From an uncultured Lentisphaeria bacterium (GTDB taxonomy: Bacteria; Verrucomicrobiota; Lentisphaeria; Victivallales; Victivallaceae): a stretch of DNA of 5,252 nucleotides. Shown piece by piece: positions 1 to 5,252 of the stretch. Each line of letters opens with the position of its first letter. Positions within the stretch are counted from its first letter, which is position 1. The stretch is taken from NCBI GenBank assembly GCA_903821255.1, contig CAIJKT010000182.1, forward strand, positions 1-5,252. Direction: 5' to 3'. Both the position numbers and the translations under genes were made by a program. The notes below the pieces were generated by a model, which saw nothing but the letters and a program-made list of their open reading frames with translations, was not told where the DNA came from and ran no database searches.

Positions 1-1
1 G

Positions 2-925
2 CCGGACGGAAAAAGCAATAAAGACAATATCTTCAGCAATGACGCAGTGGAAATATTCCTGTGCAGCGAACAACCGGGCATGGCGGAATCACTGGCGTCT
101 GTCACGGAACAGTTCTATCAGATTGTCATCAATGCCAAAGGTGATTTAGTGGTGTACTGCAAGGACCGCGCTAAACTGCATCAGGAACTATGGACGAAAG
201 ATTTTCCGGTGAAATATGCGGTCAAGCCGTTCGGCAGCGGATTCAAATTTGAACTGGCGATTCCTTATAAAACGCTGAATGCAGTTATCCCGGTCTCCGG
301 CAGAACGCAATGGTTTGCCAATTTCTACCGTGACCGGCCGAGAGGCGAAGACAAGGGTTATCAGGCGTGGTCGCCAACCATGGGCAAATCGTTCTTTGAC
401 ACTTCAACTTTCGGCATTATCCGCTTTATCGACCAGCCGCTGTTTGCCGTTGATTTCAGTGCCAGCAGACCGGAGATAGCCCGGAATGACGCTGAAGGCG
501 ACAAACTGATGACCCGCATGGAAATTAAAGACGGACGGATAATCTTTACAGCGAAAGCCGCGCCGGAACTGAAAAAAGACGCCAACCCGTATGTCTACTT
601 GAATGTTCCGCCGTTTCAACTGACGCAGCCGGTGGCCGTTGAGTGGGCGTTCCGCTACAAAGGCAAAGGCATCAAAAGCATTGGCCTGTGCCTGAAATCA
701 TCCAAGGATCCGGCCACGGGCAAACGATACATTGCGGGTGATAATTATTATGTGCCGGCTGATCTCAAGGAGAATTCGGAATCCGGCTGGATCAAAGCTA
801 AATTGCAGGTTTCAAAGGCGAAAGATCATATGGAGAACATTACTTTCTGGGACTTCGGCGTCATTGCCGCGCCCGGCGCTGATTTCACGCTGGAAGTTGA
901 TTATATTAAAATCTTCCCGAAATGA
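2..925 (+). CDS. Partial protein with CBM9-like region and repeated C-terminal beta-rich domain (5' end missing)
   Basis: The frame is open from the first complete codon to a TGA at 923-925, so the true start is left of the window; 307 residues are visible. A GTG at 47 could be read as a start, but it lies inside the motif DAVEIFL (residues 14-20), so it is probably an internal Val. Residues 1-142 look like the second half of a CBM9/DOMON-like sugar-binding fold: DAVEIFL, then YQIVINAKG (39-47), FELAIPY (83-89), NFYRDR (107-112), and AWSPT followed by FGIIRF (122-142). Residues 172-307 form a separate domain with EWAFRYKG, FWDFG and APGADF followed by DYIKIF at the end. That domain is homologous to the gene immediately downstream. 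In known proteins CBM9-like regions often accompany extracellular glycan-active enzymes, but any catalytic part would be upstream and unseen. The CBM9 call is by motif pattern only. The coding call is firm and the function is not. Confidence 0.88.
   Translation, partial: PDGKSNKDNIFSNDAVEIFLCSEQPGMAESLASVTEQFYQIVINAKGDLVVYCKDRAKLHQELWTKDFPVKYAVKPFGSGFKFELAIPYKTLNAVIPVSGRTQWFANFYRDRPRGEDKGYQAWSPTMGKSFFDTSTFGIIRFIDQPLFAVDFSASRPEIARNDAEGDKLMTRMEIKDGRIIFTAKAAPELKKDANPYVYLNVPPFQLTQPVAVEWAFRYKGKGIKSIGLCLKSSKDPATGKRYIAGDNYYVPADLKENSESGWIKAKLQVSKAKDHMENITFWDFGVIAAPGADFTLEVDYIKIFPK
515..922 (+). repeat. C-terminal repeated domain, copy 1 (inside gene 1)
   Basis: This stretch encodes about 136 residues that align along their whole length with residues 69-202 of the next gene. 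Shared blocks are KDG near the start, P-V-x-[IV]-E-W-x-F-R-Y-K-G-x-G-[IL]-K-S-[IV], KSS, [FY]-W-D-[FL]-G, and A-P-G-A-D-F-x-x-E-[VI]-D-Y-I-K. The alternation of hydrophobic residues suggests a beta-sandwich, perhaps another carbohydrate-binding module, but I do not recognise a named family. Confidence 0.75.
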
Positions 926-989
926 ATGACTTGACACAGGCATCGTTCAAATATTGGCTTGAAGAAAAATAATAAACGGCAGACGGCAC

Positions 990-1034
990 GGTTCAATAAA
1001 GGAGGATTCAGGGAAGTCAAAATTCAATAAATGA
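990..1034 (+). pseudogene. Relic A: short fragment of the repeated C-terminal domain
   Basis: Bases 990-1026 match 1571-1607 inside gene 2 at 34 of 37 positions without a gap. Read in the matching frame the relic gives GSIKEDSGKSKFNK and then TGA at 1032-1034; gene 2 gives GSVKVDSGKSKF at the same place. No start codon or ribosome site serves this frame and the rest of the domain is missing. It is best read as the leftover of a duplicated copy lying between genes 1 and 2. The high identity suggests a recent event. It also supplies an AAGGAGG-like string (999-1005) that could be mistaken for a ribosome binding site. Confidence 0.7.
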
Positions 1035-1076
1035 ATAGAAAATGCCAACATTTAAAAATAAAAATAACCTAAACTC

Positions 1077-1082
1077 AAGGAA
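1077..1082 (+). promoter_or_regulatory. Ribosome binding site of gene 2
   Basis: The string AAGGAA lies 8 bases before the ATG at 1091. An in-frame TAA at 1085-1087 separates it from the coding frame, so no longer version of the gene is possible and 1091 is the first usable start. Confidence 0.6.
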
Positions 1083-1090
1083 TGTAAAAA

Positions 1091-1708
1091 ATGAAATATC
1101 AAATCGGAAAACTACTTGCCGGAGCATCTGTGATTGTTTGTTTCGCGGCATTGGCCACTTGCCGGCTGAACGCGGCGGATCAAGCTGTGACGTCCCCGAC
1201 GAATCAGGAAACAGAATTATTCAAGATGGACTTCACAACGGCAGGCATTAGCATACAGGACTGGACGGACATTCCCATTCCCAAAGAGGCTTCATTTTGT
1301 TTGAAAGATGGAGAACTTGTTATCAGCGTGAAGGCGCTGCCTGCGCTCACAGCCGATGCAACTACCTTTATCAGTATTGATAAAATTCCTAAATTACCGC
1401 TGGATAAACCGGTAAAAATAGAATGGAGATTCCGCTATAAAGGCGCGGGACTTAAATCGGTGGATCTGACCGTGAAATCCTCTTACAACCAGGAGAACAA
1501 AAGGGACGCGGCATCGAAAACTATCCCCATCGTTCCTTCCGGCAGCAACGGATTTAGCGACTGGCAGCGCGGTTCAGTAAAGGTGGACTCAGGGAAGTCA
1601 AAATTCAGTGATATCAGTTACTGGGATTTAGGCCTGCAGTTTGCTCCCGGCGCCGACTTTGCCATTGAGATAGATTACATCAAAGTTCTGCCTGACGATA
1701 AACCATGA
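1091..1708 (+). CDS. Small exported protein made of the repeated beta-rich domain
   Basis: This encodes 205 residues. Residues 1-29 look like a Sec signal peptide: basic K2 and K7, a hydrophobic core from about 8 to 22, and small residues around LNAA (26-29) for cleavage. The mature part, from about residue 69 to the end, is the same domain that closes gene 1. Shared blocks are EWRFRYKG (111-118), KSS (129-131), YWDLG (177-181), APGADF (185-190) and DYIKV (195-199). It thus appears to be a stand-alone secreted or periplasmic version of that domain. No catalytic motif is visible. It sits 165 bases after gene 1 on the same strand, with no clear terminator between, so co-transcription is possible. 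A role in sugar or surface binding is inference from its partner domain in gene 1. The coding call is strong. Confidence 0.9.
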   Translation: MKYQIGKLLAGASVIVCFAALATCRLNAADQAVTSPTNQETELFKMDFTTAGISIQDWTDIPIPKEASFCLKDGELVISVKALPALTADATTFISIDKIPKLPLDKPVKIEWRFRYKGAGLKSVDLTVKSSYNQENKRDAASKTIPIVPSGSNGFSDWQRGSVKVDSGKSKFSDISYWDLGLQFAPGADFAIEIDYIKVLPDDKP

Positions 1709-1762
1709 CCCGAAGAACCAGGCTGCCGGTATAAAGGGAAATATAACGCAGCAATAATTCAA

Positions 1763-1874
1763 GGACACGGGGAAGTCAGTCTCCGGGATTTTCGCCTGAA
1801 TAATTCAGGTTAACCTGCCCGGCGCTGATTTCCCGCTGAAAATAGATGATATAAGTATTTTTTCTCTGAAGTAA
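1763..1874 (+). pseudogene. Relic B: decayed 3' part of the repeated domain
   Basis: From 1815 to 1874 the frame reads LPGADFPLKIDDISIFSLK then TAA. This matches the gene 1 ending (APGADF, then DYIKIF-PK and stop) residue by residue, including the position of the stop codon. Upstream, GGACACGGGGAAGTCA (1763-1778) matches gene 2 GGACTCAGGGAAGTCA at 14 of 16 bases. The WDFG block survives as CCGGGATTTT (1783-1792). Between these pieces there is a deletion of about 15 bases, extra bases, and an in-frame TGA at 1797-1799. There is no start codon for the frame. It is therefore a broken copy, not a gene. Confidence 0.72.
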
Positions 1875-1897
1875 ATAATATTATTGGTGAGTAACCG

Positions 1898-1927
1898 CTT
1901 TCATCTGGTTCACAAATCAGATGAAAG
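1898..1927 (+). other. Strong inverted repeat / hairpin
   Basis: CTTTCATCTG (1898-1907) is followed by its exact reverse complement CAGATGAAAG (1918-1927). Adding the inner bases GTT and AAT (one G-U pair in RNA) gives a 13-pair stem closed by the tetraloop CACA. No T-run follows on either strand, so it is not a standard intrinsic terminator. It could be a processing or stability hairpin for the upstream message, a Rho-linked stop, or a protein-binding operator. Confidence 0.6.
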
Positions 1928-1992
1928 GACATCGGCCGGAACTTGCATTAACGAAAACAATAAACGGCAAGCAGGAGATTATTGAAACCGGG

Positions 1993-2014
1993 ACTCAATG
2001 GCGATGCATTGAGT
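1993..2014 (+). other. Second inverted repeat / hairpin
   Basis: ACTCAATG (1993-2000) and CATTGAGT (2007-2014) are exact reverse complements with a 6-base loop GCGATG. The palindrome ATTTAAAT follows directly (2015-2022). There is no U-tract, so terminator function is weak. The hairpin lies just upstream of the proposed gene 3 promoter and might be an operator. Function is unknown. Confidence 0.5.
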
Positions 2015-2026
2015 ATTTAAATACGT

Positions 2027-2055
2027 TTGATGTTTCGGGATTTTAATCATATACA
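2027..2055 (+). promoter_or_regulatory. Putative sigma70-type promoter of gene 3
   Basis: TTGATG (2027-2032) and TATACA (2050-2055) are separated by exactly 17 bases. Each matches 4 of 6 consensus positions. The spacer and downstream bases are AT-rich. Transcription would start near 2062 and give a leader of about 50 bases. This is pattern matching only; in AT-rich DNA such pairs arise by chance. Confidence 0.4.
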
Positions 2056-2103
2056 TTTTTAAAACTATAAGATATTGAAGCCAAATATTGTAAACTACAA
2101 AAT

Positions 2104-2109
2104 GGAGAG
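2104..2109 (+). promoter_or_regulatory. Ribosome binding site that decides the gene 3 start
   Basis: GGAGAG lies 3 bases before the ATG at 2113 and 6 bases before the second ATG at 2116. The second spacing is the usual one, so 2116 is preferred. The two starts differ by a single Met, which has no effect on the mature protein. Confidence 0.6.
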
Positions 2110-2115
2110 ATTATG

Positions 2116-5100
2116 ATGAAAGCTCTATGGCAACTGGTTATGGCGTCATTTATTGCGGTTTGCGCAATAAGCTCATCGGCAATGCCGTCCTATGACGATG
2201 TTCTGGTGGTGATTAATGACAACTCGCCTTCGTCGGTGGAAATCGGAACGTATTTTAAAAATGCCCGTCAAATTCCTGACATCAATGTTGTGCATGTTTC
2301 CATGACAGACTATCAGGGAATGGCGCAAAATGTCGAATACGACACGGAAACTGGACAGGCAACCCCGAGTGAGAAAAAAGCCTTGCTTGACGCCATAAAG
2401 AACCATATGGCAACCCACAAACTGGCAGACAAAATAAACTACATTGTTTTAACGCGCGGAATTGCGATGTACGCCGCAAGCCCGGAATTTTCAAGCGTGA
2501 CGAATCCGGCTTTTTCCGGCATGAACGCCCCATTCCATTTTACTGACATCTATGTGCTTTTCAATCTGTCCGAGTCCGCGGCTGACTACAGCATTCCCGA
2601 CATTTTCAGCTGGAATAAATACTTTTACTATTACAATCCAGACATTCTTAACAAGAAATTCTCTTCGAAAAAATTCGGTTATTATATCGTATCGCGGCTG
2701 GATGGGCCGGGAGTGAATAATATCAAGAAAATGATCGATGACACCGGATACCCGGCGTATGCATCGTACAAGAAAAACGGCGGTAAAGCAAAATTTCTCA
2801 CCCTGCATCAACAAATTCCTGGAATGGTGCGGAGTGAGTCGAAAAGACGGAATATTGAAGTGGTGCAAATTCCGGCCAATGCGACCACTAAACAGTTGAC
2901 CGCGACGATGGATACTGTCGCTAAAGATTTGATGTTCGCTTTTTTAAGTAATGCCACTATCGGATATGGCGCGGACGACAACAATTTTTATGCTGACGAT
3001 GATATGGTCGGCCAGTATCCGTTCATTTACCGCGGAGCCACTTTTCTGCCCGGCTCTTTTATCACTTGTTTCCGCTCGAACCCGTCGGCAGTGATGAACC
3101 GGGCAGACGGCGGCCTGCTGGCAATCAATGCTGATACTGTCGCAATCACTAACTACCAGAAAGCTTATGACGGCAGTGATGCTAAATTCCGGCATCAGAC
3201 CTGCGTGGCCTATGATCCGGTGAATAATCAGATATGGTGCGGTACCGGCGAGCAGTCATTGAATGTGCTAATGAATTTTGACAAACGCGGGACTGATGAG
3301 TTTTACCGCGAACACATGCGCAATGAAGGCGGCGGTATTGCCGTCTATGACGCCGCAGGTAATATCCTCAACTGGATTAACGCCAATGACGTGAACAGCC
3401 CGTTGAAAAATAACCGGGTAGTCAAGCTGGCATATGATAAAGCATCAAAACTGATGTGGGTGATACATTACAAAGGGGTTCAATATTACGATCTGGTCAA
3501 TAAAACATGGCACGATATTCCCGCGCTGCAAAATGATTTTGCCGCCGGCTGCTCTGTCTATCCTGATCCCTGCGACAGCGACAAGGTGTATTTTTCTTTT
3601 TATTACAACGATGGCGGACGATACGGCGAAGACGGCAATAATAAGAAAGTTTCTTCTCAGCTTTTTGGCGCCTCAACCAGCATTTATGAATACAGCAAGA
3701 GCGCTCAAGCGGTAAAAGCCTATACTGTTGACACTGACCCCGCGGTTACCGGCACCGCCCCGCAGATGGTAAAAACCTCCGCTGACACGCTGTGGGTCAC
3801 CAAGGGGCGCTATAGCGGTTCAACCAGGAAAATAGCGCTCATCAGGTATGACCTGGCTAAAAAATCGATAGTGGAGAAGATCATCCTCAGTGATCTGATT
3901 CCGGAAGTAAAAAGTCCCCCGGCGGATCTTGGCACCATCCAGCTTAAGTCGCCGTATGTTCTGACAGCCGGACCGAATAATACTATTTTGACTGCCATCG
4001 GCTGCGGAATGACTTATCCTGCGGGAAGAACCAGTTCCGACGGCAAAACGACTTATACCGGGGAATCCAAAAATTATCTTATCCGGGTCACCGAAAAATC
4101 CGGAACCGCCAGTACCGTTGAAGTCATCAATGATCCGGTAATGAACCCTAACTACTTCTATACCATAAATGCAGAATACTATGTCCGTTCGCTGGTTGTC
4201 GATCCGCAGGACAGCAATAAAATATATATGGCGCTGTCCTGGCCGTATTCATACGAGAGGATGCTGGCAAAATCAACTGACGGCGGTAAGACATGGGCCA
4301 AATTTTCAAGTTCATTAAGAATCAAGAATATTTACGATCTGGCTGTAAATAACAAAACCATTTATGCCGTGCGCGGTTATCAGAATATGCAGAATATGTT
4401 ATGCGATTTCGTGGCATTCGGAGTTAACGCCTTCGGCGGCGGCATAACCCATGACATGATGCTGTATAATCCGTCACGCCAGACGCCTAGAGATCCAAGA
4501 ACGTCTGAGTATATGAGGACGCCTGGCGATATATATGCGGCCAGTCCGCGTTCTACTGACATGGTTTCCGGCTATTCTGATGCAGATGGAAACTACCTTG
4601 AAATATGGGACTACCGCAATACCTATAAATTTGGCGACTCCGTGACGGACGGGGTTGCGGTGTATGTCAGCTTACAAGACAACAATAAATGTCCGCCTCC
4701 ATCAGCCTGGAAGATGATGGATTTGGGCAATATCTACGAATACTTAAATACAGTCAAATACGCATTCTATGATTTTGTCAAGTATAAAGGAAAGGTATTT
4801 TTAAGTAAAATGGATAATAATACATATGTGCCGGAAAGCATCCCATGGGGACAATATGTGTGGCAGGAAGTAAATATCAGCAGTATCGGCGCTTACTCAA
4901 GCACTATGGAATATAATGGAGAAGATTTTGTGCAATATAATGGTATGTATTATATGGCGTTGCAGAATAATATAATCGGGGTTACTCCGGGCGTTGATTA
5001 CTGGCAGAAAACGGCTGCGGCGGTGATTGCCAATAGCGCTCCGATCTCCCAGACCGAACCGATGATGTTTCTGTATACGGACGGATTCAATATGGGGGAA

Positions 5101-5252
5101 GTGCGTTTTGCCACCCAGTCGCAGTATCCCGAGGAGGGCAGCAACGGTTTTATCGGCCACTTCCTGATGTTTGAACCGAAATGCGCGCCGTTCGCCCCGC
5201 GGGTGGATGAGGAGAACCTGAAGTCCCAGGTTATTAATAAAACGACCATTGA
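2116..5252 (+). CDS. Very large exported multidomain protein, TIGR03790-like N-terminus (3' end missing)
   Basis: I read this frame codon by codon and found no stop from the start to the right edge: 1045 complete residues. Tandem ATGs occur at 2113 and 2116; I number from 2116. Residues 1-22 form a signal peptide (K2, hydrophobic 7-18, cleavage after SSA at 20-22). Residues 29-198 resemble the TIGR03790 family: VLVVINDNSPSSVEIG with YF and IP following, YIVLTRG (109-115) and YIVSRLDGP (190-198). A later segment with YRGATFLPGSF may be the end of that unit. Residues about 355-730 look like a beta-propeller: an RVVKLAYD..MWV..KGVQYYD unit (434-459) like regulator-type propeller repeats, and a perfect Asp-box STDGGKTW (720-727). 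Residues 830-967 carry three CBM5/12-like repeats. From memory, TIGR03790 proteins have no known function and occur in exosortase-bearing bacteria, so a PEP-CTERM tail beyond the edge is possible but unseen. Secretion is well supported; the activity is unknown. Confidence 0.93.
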   Translation, partial: MKALWQLVMASFIAVCAISSSAMPSYDDVLVVINDNSPSSVEIGTYFKNARQIPDINVVHVSMTDYQGMAQNVEYDTETGQATPSEKKALLDAIKNHMATHKLADKINYIVLTRGIAMYAASPEFSSVTNPAFSGMNAPFHFTDIYVLFNLSESAADYSIPDIFSWNKYFYYYNPDILNKKFSSKKFGYYIVSRLDGPGVNNIKKMIDDTGYPAYASYKKNGGKAKFLTLHQQIPGMVRSESKRRNIEVVQIPANATTKQLTATMDTVAKDLMFAFLSNATIGYGADDNNFYADDDMVGQYPFIYRGATFLPGSFITCFRSNPSAVMNRADGGLLAINADTVAITNYQKAYDGSDAKFRHQTCVAYDPVNNQIWCGTGEQSLNVLMNFDKRGTDEFYREHMRNEGGGIAVYDAAGNILNWINANDVNSPLKNNRVVKLAYDKASKLMWVIHYKGVQYYDLVNKTWHDIPALQNDFAAGCSVYPDPCDSDKVYFSFYYNDGGRYGEDGNNKKVSSQLFGASTSIYEYSKSAQAVKAYTVDTDPAVTGTAPQMVKTSADTLWVTKGRYSGSTRKIALIRYDLAKKSIVEKIILSDLIPEVKSPPADLGTIQLKSPYVLTAGPNNTILTAIGCGMTYPAGRTSSDGKTTYTGESKNYLIRVTEKSGTASTVEVINDPVMNPNYFYTINAEYYVRSLVVDPQDSNKIYMALSWPYSYERMLAKSTDGGKTWAKFSSSLRIKNIYDLAVNNKTIYAVRGYQNMQNMLCDFVAFGVNAFGGGITHDMMLYNPSRQTPRDPRTSEYMRTPGDIYAASPRSTDMVSGYSDADGNYLEIWDYRNTYKFGDSVTDGVAVYVSLQDNNKCPPPSAWKMMDLGNIYEYLNTVKYAFYDFVKYKGKVFLSKMDNNTYVPESIPWGQYVWQEVNISSIGAYSSTMEYNGEDFVQYNGMYYMALQNNIIGVTPGVDYWQKTAAAVIANSAPISQTEPMMFLYTDGFNMGEVRFATQSQYPEEGSNGFIGHFLMFEPKCAPFAPRVDEENLKSQVINKTTI
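2200..2709 (+). other. TIGR03790-like N-terminal domain of gene 3
   Basis: Residues 29-198 show the order of motifs I associate with TIGR03790: a beta strand followed by N-x-N-S-x-x-S-V-x-I-G and an IP-x-x-N-V-V block, then a Y-I-V-L-T-R-G strand, then Y-x-[IV]-[ST]-R-L-D-G-P before a helix (NNIKKMIDD). The match is recalled from family sequences and was not scored. The domain boundary to the right is uncertain and could extend to about residue 330. Confidence 0.55.
4603..5016 (+). repeat. Three tandem CBM5/12-like repeats inside gene 3
   Basis: Three segments fit Y-x3-D-x-V-x(4)-G-x-x-[YF] with a later P and a closing W. Repeat 1 (residues 830-867): YKFGDSV, VYVSLQDNN, PPPS, W865. Repeat 2 (879-919): YAFYDFVKYKG, VFLSKMDNN, VPES, W916. 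Repeat 3 (930-967): YNGEDFVQYNG, YYMALQNN, TPG, W963. The first Tyr of each are 45 and 51 residues apart. This is the pattern of short chitin/cellulose-binding modules of the CBM5/12 type, which bind with exposed aromatics. Repeats 2 and 3 are clearest to each other (DFV.Y.G). Sugar binding is inference. Confidence 0.55.

Larger units (their letters stand above)
1709..2112 (+). other. 404-base intergenic region with relic, hairpins and promoter
   Basis: No intact gene is seen here on either strand. In order it holds about 50 bases of unassigned sequence, a decayed copy of the repeated domain (1763-1874), a 12-base AT palindrome AATAATATTATT (1874-1885), a strong hairpin (1898-1927), a second hairpin (1993-2014), an AT-rich segment with a promoter-like pair (2027-2055), and the ribosome site of gene 3. 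Confidence 0.7.

Noticed and set aside
47..49. GTG at 47 as the start of gene 1
   Set aside because: The frame is open to the left edge and the codon lies inside the conserved-looking DAVEIFL strand with no ribosome site before it.
931..959. TTGACA as a -35 box for gene 2
   Set aside because: The -35 is perfect but no acceptable -10 lies 16-18 bases downstream (TTGGCT at 17).
946..963. TTCAA...TTGAA hairpin after gene 1 as a terminator
   Set aside because: Only 5 AT-rich pairs with an 8-base loop, and A-rich not T-rich sequence follows.
1151..1162. Lipobox in gene 2 (LATC, Cys24)
   Set aside because: Thr before the Cys is not accepted in the usual lipobox, where Gly, Ala or Ser is expected; a normal signal peptidase site after LNA or LNAA fits better.
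1042..1251. Plus-strand frame overlapping the start of gene 2
   Set aside because: It is Asn/Lys-rich low-complexity sequence in a different frame and overlaps a signal peptide and domain with clear homology in the other frame.
2173..3195. Several minus-strand open frames of 80-125 codons
   Set aside because: They lie wholly inside gene 3, which has an unbroken frame, signal peptide and recognisable motifs. The reverse frames show no family motifs or ribosome sites.
3810..5249. Further minus-strand frames near the right end
   Set aside because: Same reason: shadows of the large plus-strand gene that runs off the edge.

Overview
This 5.25 kb window looks bacterial. It holds three co-directional (+) protein genes and no RNA gene, CRISPR array, insertion sequence or phage gene that I can see. 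The products look like exported, carbohydrate-oriented proteins. The left gene ends in a family-9 carbohydrate-binding-like (CBM9-like) region plus an unrecognised C-terminal beta-rich domain. The middle gene is a small signal-peptide protein made of that same C-terminal domain. The right gene is a very large exported multidomain protein whose N-terminus resembles the TIGR03790 family. From memory, TIGR03790 is confined to bacteria that carry the exosortase/PEP-CTERM sorting system. Together this points to a Lentisphaerota/Verrucomicrobiota/Planctomycetota-type bacterium, but the phylum is inference.

Layout: 2-925 is the 3' part of gene 1, whose start lies left of the window. 926-1090 is an intergenic gap containing a short relic of the repeated domain. 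1091-1708 is gene 2. 1709-2112 is a 404-base gap holding a second, longer relic (1763-1874), a strong hairpin (1898-1927), a smaller hairpin (1993-2014) and a plausible sigma70-type promoter (2027-2055). 2113/2116-5252 is gene 3, open for more than 1,040 codons and cut by the right edge. Because it has no stop in the window it is easy to miss, and all the minus-strand frames over it are shadows.

The main evolutionary story is a repeat family. The ~135-residue C-terminal domain of gene 1 reappears as almost all of gene 2, and pieces of it survive as two non-coding relics, one after each gene. This indicates repeated local duplication and decay. The main architectural story is gene 3: signal peptide, TIGR03790-like domain, beta-propeller-like middle with an Asp-box, three tandem CBM5/12-like repeats, and an AT-rich island over the last two repeats. 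No enzyme active site could be recognised in any of the three genes, so catalytic roles are not assigned.
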